Positions 1 through 7,034 of a stretch of 37,179 nucleotides of DNA are shown piece after piece; the stretch's first letter is position 1, and each line of letters opens with the position of its first letter. Origin of the DNA: JAKJEP01 sp964580995 (GTDB lineage Bacteria > Planctomycetota > Phycisphaerae > Sedimentisphaerales > SM23-30); assembly GCA_964580995.1 (NCBI GenBank), contig CAZOMV010000054.1, positions 1-37,179 of the forward strand, given 5' to 3'. Under the pieces are notes generated by a model, which saw only the letters and a program-made list of their open reading frames with translations, did no database searches and was not told the DNA's origin. A program made the translations under genes and the position numbers.

Positions 1-167
1 AACTGCAATACCAAGTCAATGGAGAGTGGATCACCATCCAGAAAGGAACCTCTCTCGGCCATACAGCAAAGTTGAAATTCGAACCGGTTACGGGCCAGAT
101 ATTTCGTCTGAACATACTGAAGGCGTCAGAAGGTCCGACGATTAACGAATTCTGGTTACTGCCTTAA
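1..167 (+). CDS. 3' end of probable alpha-L-fucosidase-like glycosidase (C-terminal domain only)
   Basis: The reading frame is open from base 3 to the TAA at 165-167 and encodes about 54 residues, so the 5' part lies outside the window. The visible protein contains YQVNGEWITIQKGTSLGH, then a KLKFEPVTGQIFRLNILKA-type strand and ends in PTINEFWLLP. This pattern (query on the substance applied, 'G-x-x-x-G-H' turn, 'V-x-x-x-x-x-R-L-x-I-L-x-A', 'P-T-I-x-E-F') resembles the C-terminal beta-sandwich, F5/8-like domain of GH29 alpha-L-fucosidases, which normally act in the periplasm or outside the cell. The identification rests on this one domain; another glycosidase with the same appended domain is possible. 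No catalytic residues can be checked. Confidence 0.6.
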   Translation, partial: LQYQVNGEWITIQKGTSLGHTAKLKFEPVTGQIFRLNILKASEGPTINEFWLLP

Positions 168-664
168 ACATAGACAACCATGTCGAGGTGGAATGAGCAC
201 ATAATAGGAACAAGGATACATTATAATCGGATATATCTGGAAACTTGTTGAGGGACCGACGGCATTTTCTGACGAACATTCTGGCAATGGGGGTCGCGAC
301 GATTTCTCTAGCGTTAGCCTAGGACACCACTGAAAAACAAAATCCGTTCAGCTAAGGGGAAAAAATTCTACCGTAAATACACCCCGCATTTCGGCCAGTT
401 TGAAAACATCGCCGGGAAAGACCTGTTGGGTAAGCTTAAGTTTATAGGCAGCAATGTCGATTCATTTTCCTGTTTCATGTTTGCATCCTCCGACCAAACC
501 GCGTATTTGGCGATTCGCTCGAAAAAGGCGAATTGCCAAGCCATGCAAAAAGCATTGCATATCCCGCCGGATAGCGTAGAATAACTCAAGAGTAGCTCGA
601 AAATATATCTGGAAAATCGTGAATAAAGAAGTGGACGAGCAGTACTGAAATTAGGAGAAAAAAC
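168..664. other. Intergenic stretch with a possible gene remnant
   Basis: No gene with a convincing start is seen in these ~500 bases. On the + strand, 318-584 is open without an ATG and encodes about 88 residues, including GQFENIAGKDLLGKLKF and SDQTAYLAIRSKKANCQAM, ending at TAA 582-584. The amino acid make-up is protein-like but I do not recognise it; upstream in another frame is a short hydrophobic segment (LAMGVATISLALA) ending at a stop. Together they could be a decayed gene. A TATAAT sequence at 222-227 has no clear partner at -35. The antisense reading frame over 368-766 overlaps the regulator gene and looks like a shadow. Confidence 0.3.
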
Positions 665-1120
665 ATGTCTAACATTGTTGTCGCGCTCAAAGACGAAATC
701 TCCCGGTTGGCACGCAAGGAGATCAAGAGCCAAACAAAGGCCCTCAGAACAATAACAACCCAGCACCGCAAGGCCGTTGCCGAAATGAAACGTCGAATAT
801 CTGAACTGGAACGCCAGGTTACCTTTCTTAAAAAACAGCTGGGCCGCGAGATCCCGTCCCAGGTCAGCGAGGCAGATGCAGAAGGCAAAAGATTCTCAGC
901 CCGAGGCCTGCGATCGCATCGGAAACGCCTTGGGCTTTCTGCGGCGGCTTACGGGAAGATTATCGGCGTGACAGGTCAGACCGTCTATCAGTGGGAAAGT
1001 GAGACAGTCCGTCCCCGCAAGCAGCAATTGGCGGTTCTTGCGGCTCTTCGCCGCCTGGGTAAGAGAGAGGCCCAGGCACGTGTTGAGGAACTGACCCAAA
1101 AAAGCACAAAGAAGCGGTAA
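665..1120 (+). CDS. Small coiled-coil / HTH (XRE-like) DNA-binding protein
   Basis: 151 residues, preceded by TTAGGAG with suitable spacing to the ATG at 665. Residues ~1-60 are a highly charged helix (KDEISRLARKEIKSQ..., ELERQVTFLKKQL) predicted to form a coiled coil, giving a dimerisation arm. Residues ~80-130 hold a helix-turn-helix of the XRE/Cro type: LRSHRKRLGLSAAAYGKIIG, then VTGQTVYQWESE with the typical W-E of a recognition helix, followed by RPRKQQLAVLAALRRLG. The tail is Lys/Arg-rich. It is probably a transcriptional regulator acting in the cytoplasm; its targets are unknown. It stands alone, about 60 bases before a repeat containing integrase-tail relics, so it may belong to a mobile segment. 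The HTH class is fairly secure, the regulatory role is inference. Confidence 0.8.
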   Translation: MSNIVVALKDEISRLARKEIKSQTKALRTITTQHRKAVAEMKRRISELERQVTFLKKQLGREIPSQVSEADAEGKRFSARGLRSHRKRLGLSAAAYGKIIGVTGQTVYQWESETVRPRKQQLAVLAALRRLGKREAQARVEELTQKSTKKR

Positions 1121-1183
1121 CAGCTGACTCTCTCAGAAGGAAAACCAGATAGGGAAACTGAAAGAATCCACGAGATATTGTAT

Positions 1184-1375
1184 CCCGTGGGGTGTAAATA
1201 TTATCCTGCTATAACTACTTGAATATGAGAGACTTATTATCGGCTCTGATGAAAGCATTTGAGAAGAAACAGTTTGATTTGTTAGCACATTTGGCATCAT
1301 GAAACAGAATCGCTGTCTTCCCATTATCACTGGTTTACATATTGTATTGGTAAAAAACTCTGCAAAGTCATCGAC
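1184..1375. repeat. Diverged direct repeat, copy 1 (integrase 3'-end flank)
   Basis: This segment matches 10273-10460 along its whole length with scattered substitutions and small gaps. The best block is TGTAAATATTATCCTGCTAT at ~1190, continuing with AACTACTTG. In the second copy it covers the last codons and 3' flank of an integrase gene. Here the corresponding - strand frame reads VDDFAEFFTNTICKPV near 1330-1385, similar to the tail VLDELIGEVLYQCNTP of the second copy, but no intact integrase is attached. I infer a relic of the same integrase family. Confidence 0.7.
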
Positions 1376-1454
1376 TACCTTCGGGAACAGGTTAACAGAG
1401 ATAAATTGAGCAGTTGTTTTTTCTTACCAGTATCGTCGTTTCTACGAACCATTT

Positions 1455-1525
1455 CCAGCGTCCAACCAGCGTCTTTGCCAATCCTGTTGCCAGTGCCCCC
1501 CTACTACCTACCCAGTCCTATTTGA
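1455..1525. repeat. CCAGCGTC repeat, copy 1
   Basis: The segment begins CCAGCGTCCAACCAGCGTCT and recurs, diverged, at 1732 and 6246. On the - strand it reads GNRIGKDAGWTLEMVRRND, an open stretch that lies upstream of the integrase-tail relic of 1330-1385. I interpret the three copies as decayed C-terminal tails of tyrosine integrases, not as a regulatory repeat. This interpretation is inference. Confidence 0.45.
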
Positions 1526-1616
1526 GTCGAGTTTTTGTCTAATTGCTGTTTTTTGCAAAAAAGTCGTTCATAAGTCTTTATTTTATAGAATATTACAAGT
1601 GCTATTTTTGCCAGTG

Positions 1617-1663
1617 CTTGCATGGCATGCAAGAGGTCGTGAGTTCGATCCTCATAGGCTCCA
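1617..1663 (+). tRNA. 3' fragment of tRNA-Ala(GGC), probable attachment-site core
   Basis: The bases form an anticodon arm CTTGC-ATGGCAT-GCAAG (anticodon GGC), the extra loop AGGTC, a T arm GTGAG-TTCGATC-CTCAT and the 3' acceptor half AGGCTCC with discriminator A. CCA is not encoded. There is no D arm, and no GGAGCCT-like 5' acceptor strand upstream, so this is not a working tRNA gene. A tRNA fragment that runs from the anticodon arm to the 3' end is what integration of a tyrosine-recombinase element into a tRNA leaves at its far end. Integrase-tail relics flank it on both sides. Confidence 0.75.
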
Positions 1664-1731
1664 TTTCATAACCATTTTATTTTCAAGCCCTTATAAATAG
1701 GTTTTTTTTATTCTTGTAGAGAAAAGGTCCT

Positions 1732-1800
1732 CCAGCGTCAATCCAGCGTCTTTCTCAATCCTGTTCTGAGTGCCCAGTGAGTGCCATGTGAGTCGGGAGT
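1732..1800. repeat. CCAGCGTC repeat, copy 2
   Basis: Begins CCAGCGTCAATCCAGCGTCT, 68 bases after the tRNA fragment. On the - strand it reads GTQNRIEKDAGLTLEDL and stays open to a TAA near 1691-1693, close to the tRNA fragment. An integrase gene ending next to the tRNA-derived site would have this arrangement. The rest of that gene is missing. Confidence 0.45.
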
Positions 1801-1890
1801 GAGTTGAGATTCCCCCTTTTTTTGACAATTTCTAAAAGCACAGTTACCCATTTTCCATATATTTTGCGGCTATCCTGCCACTTTCTGTAC

Positions 1891-1919
1891 TGTCCTATAA
1901 GTAGGAATTGTGATATAAT
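1891..1919 (+). promoter_or_regulatory. Possible promoter of the HEAT-repeat exoprotein gene
   Basis: A perfect TATAAT lies at 1914-1919, about 37 bases before the ATG at 1956. The hexamer 17 bases upstream (TGTCCT at 1891-1896) is a poor -35 match, so the call rests on the -10 element and position. Confidence 0.4.
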
Positions 1920-1955
1920 TTATCGGTGAGTACCTCGGAGGCAAGGAGATGTGTG

Positions 1956-3776
1956 ATGTTTCGCAATAAAAAGTCATTAATCTGTATCTTATCAGCACTT
2001 ACGATAATTCTAGCCGCTCCAGCCCTTTGGGCTCGCGGTGGTGGTGGAGGTGGCGGCGGGGATCGTGGGGGTGGTGGTCGCGGTGGTGGCGGCGGCGGAC
2101 GATCCATGGGTGGTTCTTCCCGCTCTTACAACGCTCCGTCGAGTTCCAGGAGTACTCCGCCACGCTCTTTCCGCTCGTCTTCCCGCTCCAGTAGCACACC
2201 ATCGATTTATCGCAGTACATCGTCACAATCCTTCCGTTCGTCTTCTCGCTCCAGTAGCAGTCGTTCGCAATCTTTCAACGCCCCGGCAAGAAGTTCCGGC
2301 AGGTCTGAAAGTATTAGTAGCCGTTCCTCATCGTCAAATAGGTCCGGATTGACTTTTCAACGGTCCAGTTCCGCTTCCGTCCGAAGTGAACGCCAGACTT
2401 CCATTCGATCGAGGAGTGATTCCCGGTCTAATCAACCAGTACGCTCCAGCAACAGCATCCGCTCCAGCGGTGCTAACCGACCCGATCAGACTATACGGGT
2501 TGCCCGCACTGACCGCGGCTCACAATCCGACCCACCTGCTCGCGTTGAACGTTCTAATCGTTCCACGTCGAATGATCGAACTGACCGGTCCGCTAGCCTG
2601 GACGGTAGCTCTGGATCCAACCGCGGCGACCGTTCAGATCGGGCAGTCCGGTCTGACCAGAGCGATCGGGGTGACCGGGGTATCCGTTCTGACCGCTCCA
2701 GTGTTGGCTCAGTGCGGCAGGATCGTGATTCTGACCGATCCCGTGATCGGAGTGATCGGGGTGGCCGTTCTGACCGCTCCAACGACAGTTCGATGCGGGG
2801 GGATCGTAATTTTGACCGGTCCCATGATCGGGGTGACAGCCACAACAGTTATTCACGGGATGGCTACCGCCATGACAGTTGGCGGAGCGATCGTGGCTAC
2901 CGTCATGACCGCATCTACGTACACGGTGATGACCATTATCACGGCTATTACCATAATTACCATCACGGCTTTTTCTACCATTACTACTATCCGTGGCACC
3001 GATGCTACTTTTACTATCCGTGGTACACAACTGTGTATGTGTGGGGCTATTCCGACCCCTATCCAGTCGTCATCGAACGGCAGGTTATCGTGAATTCGAA
3101 CGTTGTCACAGAAGCGACCGAGCCTCAGCGAGTCTATGAATCTGATCTGCAGAAGTACAAAGAGGATATTCTCTATGGGAACGATGAGACCCGCCGGGAA
3201 GCCGCCATTCAACTGGCTGCTTATCAGGATGCACCCACCGTGGCCGTGCTTCTGGACACCCTGATCAACGACGCCAGTAGCAACGTTCGGGCGGCTGCGG
3301 CCACCAGTCTCGGCACCGTTGGTGATCCGACCACCTATGAAGCCCTACTCCGCAGTGCCCAGTTTGAACAGGATGACAGTGTCAAAGTCGCCGCCATGAA
3401 CGCCGCCGAACAGATCAAGGCTAAAAACAACGCCGAGGACCTTTATATTAGTTCCTCGATGCCTCCCATGAACGCCGGCAGTGAAAAACTCGGCAAGTAT
3501 CTGATGAATTTGCGTTACGGAACCGTCGATGAGCGTCAGGACGCCGCTGACGATTTGGCTAGCCAGCCGGGTACCCAGGCCGTCGCCGCCCTGATCAATG
3601 CCCTGCTTAACGACAATGACGATGAGGTTCGCGAAAACGCCGCTGAATCGTTAGGCAAAATTGGCGACCGTATGGCGATTGATTTTCTGGCGTGGAGCGT
3701 CGAATTCGACGGGCAGAGTTCCGTCCAGCGTGAGGCTGATAAAGCCATTGAAAAAATTAAAAACACGATTCAATAA
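1956..3776 (+). CDS. Exported Gly/Ser-Arg/His-Tyr-rich protein with C-terminal HEAT repeats
   Basis: I place the start at the ATG at 1956 (606 residues) because AAGGAG lies 7 bases before it; an in-frame GTG at 1926 has no such site. Residues 1-26 are a signal peptide ending in APALWA. Next comes a poly-Gly stretch (RGGGGGGGGDRGGGG), then ~290 residues almost wholly of Ser, Arg, Asp and Asn (runs such as SSRSSS and SDRSDR). A His/Tyr-rich patch with many aromatic residues follows (HYHGYYHNYHHGFFYHYYY, about residues 337-355), and then a hydrophobic strand region. The last ~210 residues are HEAT-like helices: YGNDETRREAAIQLAAYQD, SSNVRAAAATSLGTVGD, NDDEVRENAAESLGKIGD. It is probably secreted or cell-surface bound; the low-complexity part could bind polymers or metals, and the HEAT part another protein. 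Function is unknown. Confidence 0.85.
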   Translation: MFRNKKSLICILSALTIILAAPALWARGGGGGGGGDRGGGGRGGGGGGRSMGGSSRSYNAPSSSRSTPPRSFRSSSRSSSTPSIYRSTSSQSFRSSSRSSSSRSQSFNAPARSSGRSESISSRSSSSNRSGLTFQRSSSASVRSERQTSIRSRSDSRSNQPVRSSNSIRSSGANRPDQTIRVARTDRGSQSDPPARVERSNRSTSNDRTDRSASLDGSSGSNRGDRSDRAVRSDQSDRGDRGIRSDRSSVGSVRQDRDSDRSRDRSDRGGRSDRSNDSSMRGDRNFDRSHDRGDSHNSYSRDGYRHDSWRSDRGYRHDRIYVHGDDHYHGYYHNYHHGFFYHYYYPWHRCYFYYPWYTTVYVWGYSDPYPVVIERQVIVNSNVVTEATEPQRVYESDLQKYKEDILYGNDETRREAAIQLAAYQDAPTVAVLLDTLINDASSNVRAAAATSLGTVGDPTTYEALLRSAQFEQDDSVKVAAMNAAEQIKAKNNAEDLYISSSMPPMNAGSEKLGKYLMNLRYGTVDERQDAADDLASQPGTQAVAALINALLNDNDDEVRENAAESLGKIGDRMAIDFLAWSVEFDGQSSVQREADKAIEKIKNTIQ

Positions 3777-3802
3777 TATCGCGTAGTCCCCCACCGTTTC
3801 AG

Positions 3803-3838
3803 AGAGGGCGTGGAAAAAACACGCCCTCTTTTCTTTTT
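3803..3838 (+). terminator. Rho-independent terminator after the HEAT protein gene
   Basis: Perfect 10-bp stem AGAGGGCGTG / CACGCCCTCT with an A-rich 7-base loop, followed by TTTCTTTTT on the + strand, 27 bases after the stop codon at 3776. Confidence 0.9.
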
Positions 3839-3839
3839 C

Positions 3840-4017
3840 CCTCGATGCCATATTCCATTTTTATGCGGATATCCATTCGTAGGTACACCTTCGTCGAATC
3901 GATGCTCAGAATCTGGCCATGTAGCCGTTGGGCCAGTTCAAACGCCAGTTTCCCTTTCCCGCTGGCGGTCCATCCCATGATTAAAAGCATTGGTTGAGTC
4001 ATTGACATTTGTTTCAT
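3840..4017 (-). pseudogene. miaA: 5' fragment of miaA (tRNA dimethylallyltransferase), truncated
   Basis: The - strand frame starting at 4017 encodes MLLIMGWTASGKGKLAFELA, then QRLHGQILSIDSTKVYLRMDI. This matches the N terminus of MiaA, whose family signature is G-P-T-A-S-G-K-[ST] followed by E-I-[IV]-[SN]-x-D-S-x-Q-V-Y-[RK]-x-M-D-I-G. MiaA transfers a dimethylallyl group to A37 of tRNAs that read codons beginning with U. Here the P-loop has W for P and G for the Mg-binding Ser/Thr, and homology ends after ~50 residues, where the frame runs into the terminator of the convergent gene. It is therefore a dead fragment; a functional copy must exist elsewhere. Homology is clear by eye; how it arrived here is unknown. 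Confidence 0.75.
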
Positions 4018-4080
4018 AGCCTAATAAAATTTAGAAGTTATATTGAAATTGTAAAACATAAATAGCTTAAGGAGAAAGAT

Positions 4081-4257
4081 ATGCGTAGGTTTTTTTATTA
4101 CGCGATCTCCATTGTAGGTATTTTTTGGATAGCCGGGTGCTTCAACCTACAGTTGGATAAACCGCTAGTGGATCTGGGACAGGATGAAAGTAGTACTTCC
4201 TCCACCACTACCGATTCGGATCCGGATGAACCGGATGATGAAGAGGAAGATGACTAA
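4081..4257 (+). CDS. Small acidic lipoprotein
   Basis: 58 residues, start ATG 4081 preceded by AAGGAG with 5-base spacing, TAA at 4255-4257. The N terminus MRRFFYYAISIVGIFWIAGC is a lipoprotein signal peptide with lipobox I-A-G-C, so Cys20 would become lipidated and the protein anchored in a membrane. The mature part is only ~39 residues. It is Ser/Thr-rich in the middle (SSTSSTTTDSD) and ends in an almost purely acidic tail (DPDEPDDEEEDD). No family is recognised. An acidic tail on a small lipoprotein could bind cations or basic surface partners, but that is speculation. It sits between the miaA fragment and the promoter of the propeller gene. Confidence 0.75.
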   Translation: MRRFFYYAISIVGIFWIAGCFNLQLDKPLVDLGQDESSTSSTTTDSDPDEPDDEEEDD

Positions 4258-4444
4258 TAGCGAAAAGAAGTTCGGGAAGAAAAATAAACAGTTTCTACTA
4301 CCTACTTTTTCCCATTCAGTTCTTTGACGTATTCCTGACCTACTTTTTCCCAGATTTCGGGTTGTCTAACAACGATTATTACCGACAAAATCAGGTCTAA
4401 TGAGTGACGGGACTAAATAGCGACAAAGTCCCCTAATTTCTGTA

Positions 4445-4474
4445 TTGACATAGTAGTGGCATTTGTGTTATAAT
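4445..4474 (+). promoter_or_regulatory. Consensus sigma70-type promoter
   Basis: TTGACA at 4445-4450 and TATAAT at 4469-4474, separated by 18 bases: both hexamers match the consensus exactly. It points at the propeller gene starting at 4725, leaving a leader of about 245 bases. Confidence 0.75.
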
Positions 4475-4501
4475 AATTTCAGTTATAAGGTTATCTGGAA
4501 A

Positions 4502-4723
4502 ATGTTGGTTCATTTATCCCTCCAGGAAATGCCCTTCAGAAATTGGCGAGAAAATTATGAGCCACATGGAAAATTTAAGAGTGATAGTGTTGATGAAATC
4601 CCAGATTCTCGACCGTTGTTATCAATGGTGACGTTCAAAGGTATCGTTTGTACCGTCTATTCTGACGCCTCGTTTGATCATGAATTCCCGCCGTCAGAAA
4701 AACTACAACACAGGAGGATGTGA
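4502..4723 (+). CDS. Doubtful small ORF in the leader of the propeller gene
   Basis: A 73-codon frame from ATG 4502 (start of protein MLVHLSLQEMPFRNW) to TGA 4721-4723, ending one base before the ATG of the next gene. It lies just downstream of the consensus promoter at 4445-4474, so it would be transcribed, and the close junction would allow translational coupling. Only a weak GGAAA precedes its start, and the protein resembles nothing I know. It may be only a long 5' leader. Confidence 0.25.
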   Translation: MLVHLSLQEMPFRNWRENYEPHGKFKSDSVDEIPDSRPLLSMVTFKGIVCTVYSDASFDHEFPPSEKLQHRRM

Positions 4724-4724
4724 G

Positions 4725-5969
4725 ATGAACTCGCGATTTTTTCTCTGTTATCTTATAGTAATTGGGGCATTCGCTCTGACAGGAACCGGCTCGGTTCAGG
4801 CCCAGTGGCCACAGCTTGCCAAATTGGCTGCCGATGATGGCGGTAGCGACGCCCGTTTTGGCTGCTCGGTTAGCCTGTCTGGTGATTACGCCCTGATAGG
4901 AGCCATGGGAGATGACGACGTTCAGGGTGCAGCGTATATATTCAAACGAGATGGAATGACCTGGACGCAGCAGGTCAAATTGACTGACATCAAAGGCGTC
5001 TCTAACGACCAATTTGGTTACTCGGTCAGTCTATACGGTGATGTCGCCCTGATAGGGGCACCCGGCGTTGCCGAAGGTCGCGGCGCCGTGTATATATTCA
5101 AACGGAATGGAACGACCTGGACCCAGCAGGCCATACTAACCGCCGATGACGGGGCCGCTGGGGATTTCTTTGGCTGCTCAGTCAGCCTGTACGGTGACTA
5201 CGCCCTCGTGGGGGCTATTCGCAGCAGTACAGGTGATTACTATTTCGGTGCGGCATACCTGTTTAAGGCGGGATGGCTAACCTGGACGCAGCAGGCCAAA
5301 CTCACCGCCAACTCCGGTGATTACGTATCTTTTGGCATCTCGGTCAGTCTGTACGGTGACTACGCCCTCGTGGGGGATGGTAGTGAAGCGGCATACCTGT
5401 TCAAAAGGGATGGAACCTCCTGGGTGCCACAGCGCTTACTGAGAGTCCCTGATGAGATTGGTTTTGCCTGTTCGGTCAGTCTGTACGACAATACCGCCCT
5501 GATCGGGGAAGATATCAGTGCCAGCAGACGTGGTGCGGCCTATGTGTTCCAACAAAATGAAAGCACTTGGACCTTCCAAGCCATGCTCACCGCCATTGAC
5601 GGCCGGTATTTGGGTTATTTCGGACAATCGGTCAGTCTGTACGATGATTTTGCCCTTGTCGGTGCCCCACAACCAAGTTCTGATTCCTGGCAGGGCCACT
5701 CTTTTGTGTTCAAACGGCAGGGGAGCCTCTGGATACTGCAGGCCGAGTTGACCGGTGACGGCGGCGACACGGACATGTTCGGCATCGCAGTCAGTCTGAG
5801 TGCCGATTACGCCCTAGTGGGAGCTGAATGGGATAATGGTAATGGTCCGAATTCTGGCTCGGCGTACATTTTTGGGAAGTGTCCCACCATGGATGCCAAC
5901 GGCGATTGTTTTGTCGATCTGCAGGACCTGGCCGTCCTGGCCAGCCAGTGGTTGACCGGCTATCGGTAG
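4725..5969 (+). CDS. Secreted seven-repeat FG-GAP-like beta-propeller with dockerin-like C terminus
   Basis: 414 residues from ATG 4725, which has AGGAGG 8 bases upstream; an earlier in-frame ATG at 4674 has none. A signal peptide ends near VQAQW. Seven repeats of ~45-55 residues follow, each with [FY]-G-x-[SA]-V-S-L-[SY]-x-[DN]-x-A-L-[IV]-G, then A-[AV]-Y-[IL]-F-K and W-x-x-Q-x-x-L-T. Examples are FGCSVSLSGDYALIGA and FGYSVSLYGDVALIGA. Seven units suggest one closed beta-propeller of the FG-GAP type. The last 25 residues, MDANGDCFVDLQDLAVLAS followed by QWL, form a dockerin-like calcium-loop module shared with the two large beta-helix proteins of this window. It is probably an extracellular binding or structural protein; the ligand is unknown. 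Confidence 0.88.
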   Translation: MNSRFFLCYLIVIGAFALTGTGSVQAQWPQLAKLAADDGGSDARFGCSVSLSGDYALIGAMGDDDVQGAAYIFKRDGMTWTQQVKLTDIKGVSNDQFGYSVSLYGDVALIGAPGVAEGRGAVYIFKRNGTTWTQQAILTADDGAAGDFFGCSVSLYGDYALVGAIRSSTGDYYFGAAYLFKAGWLTWTQQAKLTANSGDYVSFGISVSLYGDYALVGDGSEAAYLFKRDGTSWVPQRLLRVPDEIGFACSVSLYDNTALIGEDISASRRGAAYVFQQNESTWTFQAMLTAIDGRYLGYFGQSVSLYDDFALVGAPQPSSDSWQGHSFVFKRQGSLWILQAELTGDGGDTDMFGIAVSLSADYALVGAEWDNGNGPNSGSAYIFGKCPTMDANGDCFVDLQDLAVLASQWLTGYR

Positions 5970-5995
5970 AAGTGATTATAGAACATGTATATATG

Positions 5996-6030
5996 GGGTC
6001 GTAACCAGAGCACTGGCGGCCCTTTTTTTT
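5996..6030 (+). terminator. Rho-independent terminator after the propeller gene
   Basis: Outer stem GGGTCG/CGGCCC (one G-T pair) and inner stem CCAG/CTGG with a small bulge, followed by eight Ts at 6023-6030; 27 bases after the stop codon. Confidence 0.8.
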
Positions 6031-6191
6031 GCCACCGTTGCAGGTGTACTTGGTCGAACGATTACCTTACTATGGAGTAGGTACATAACCAATAACTAAA
6101 AACTTCCATTTTCCCCTATTAGTGAATTCATCATTGGAAATCAGTCTGTTCGTGTTTATAAGAACAAAATTGCGAAAATAAATAAAAAATA

Positions 6192-6224
6192 GGGGGTATT
6201 CACCTGACTCAAGTGAATACCCCC
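6192..6224. terminator. Strong hairpin, terminator-like on the - strand
   Basis: Perfect 12-bp stem GGGGGTATTCAC / GTGAATACCCCC with a 9-base loop. Reading the - strand it is followed by TATTTTTTATTTATTTT, so it would terminate leftward transcription, yet no leftward gene ends here. It sits 22 bases from the CCAGCGTC copy 3 and could be the leftover terminator of a lost gene. Confidence 0.6.
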
Positions 6225-6245
6225 TTAAAAAATAATAAATCCTCC

Positions 6246-6290
6246 CCAGCGTCCAACCAGCGTCTTCGGCATTCTTGTTGTCACTATCCT
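6246..6290. repeat. CCAGCGTC repeat, copy 3
   Basis: Begins CCAGCGTCCAACCAGCGTCT, identical to copy 1 over its first 20 bases. On the - strand it reads DNKNAEDAGWTLGRI, comparable with KDAGWTLE of copies 1 and 2. No other part of an integrase is recognisable nearby. Confidence 0.4.
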
Positions 6291-6516
6291 AAAATTTTCC
6301 TATTTTTTGCAGTTTTACGAGGTTTTCAGAAATTCGAAAAAACACGCCTATTTTCCTATTTCTTCTCACCTCTCATCTTCCGGTGTTCTGTAATAGGTTA
6401 TAAATTACCGGTTGATGGATCTAAAATCCTAACATACTATTAGATAAGTATTTAAGCATATACTTTTACTCTACTTACACGCTGATACAAAAAATATTCT
6501 TTTAATTTAAAGTATA

Positions 6517-6546
6517 TTATCAAAATTACAGGAACAGTAGTATAAT
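6517..6546 (+). promoter_or_regulatory. Possible promoter of the beta-helix gene
   Basis: TATAAT at 6541-6546 with TTATCA 18 bases upstream at 6517-6522. If real, the leader before the ATG at 7095 is about 540 bases. Confidence 0.35.
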
Positions 6547-7012
6547 GTATTGGTAGTAATTCTTAGCTTTTCCATTACGATTCGGCTTTACAAGAAAACC
6601 GTCAGCTTCTGAAAAAACTCCTGAAATATAGGAGGCTACAATGGACATGGCAATTTTTCAAAGTACCTGGAAAACGACCATTGGGAGAAGATCTTGTCGT
6701 TTGGAAAGAGGATAGGCACAGATTGAGGTACTGCACCGATTAACCAATATTTAGGAAGGAGGTGTAAGGGAATATGAACTAATACATCAGGGGGAAGGAA
6801 AAAGATGTTCATCCTTCACGAGCAAGAAATTCGCCTGCAACCGGACGTAAAAATAATACCAGCAAGCAGGCACTCTCAAATGTTTGTTACTTTTGGTAAA
6901 GCTTCTCGACAGACCTAACCCGATATGATTCAGAAAATCAAGCTATCGGGCATCTGTTAAGGTAAGTGAAAAGATGAACCAGTACCCCGGTTAAAAAGAA
7001 TAACGCCCAGAG

Positions 7013-7034
7013 CTGATCCAACCGGGTGGATCAG
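7013..7034. other. Inverted repeat in the leader of the beta-helix gene
   Basis: Perfect 8-bp stem CTGATCCA / TGGATCAG with loop ACCGGG, 60 bases before the ATG. There is only TTGTTATGT after it, so it is a weak terminator at best; it might be an attenuator or a protein-binding palindrome. Confidence 0.4.

Noticed and set aside
368..766. 132-codon - frame over the start of the HTH gene
   Set aside because: Overlaps the well-supported regulator gene and its ribosome site; no recognisable domain.
2640..2850. Short regular repeats resembling a CRISPR array
   Set aside because: Repeats are degenerate, unevenly spaced and part of an open coding frame; no cas genes are present.
2386..3093. 235-codon + frame inside the HEAT protein gene
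   Set aside because: Alternate-frame reading of the repetitive Ser/Arg/Asp zone; no signal, no ribosome site, unrelated to any family.
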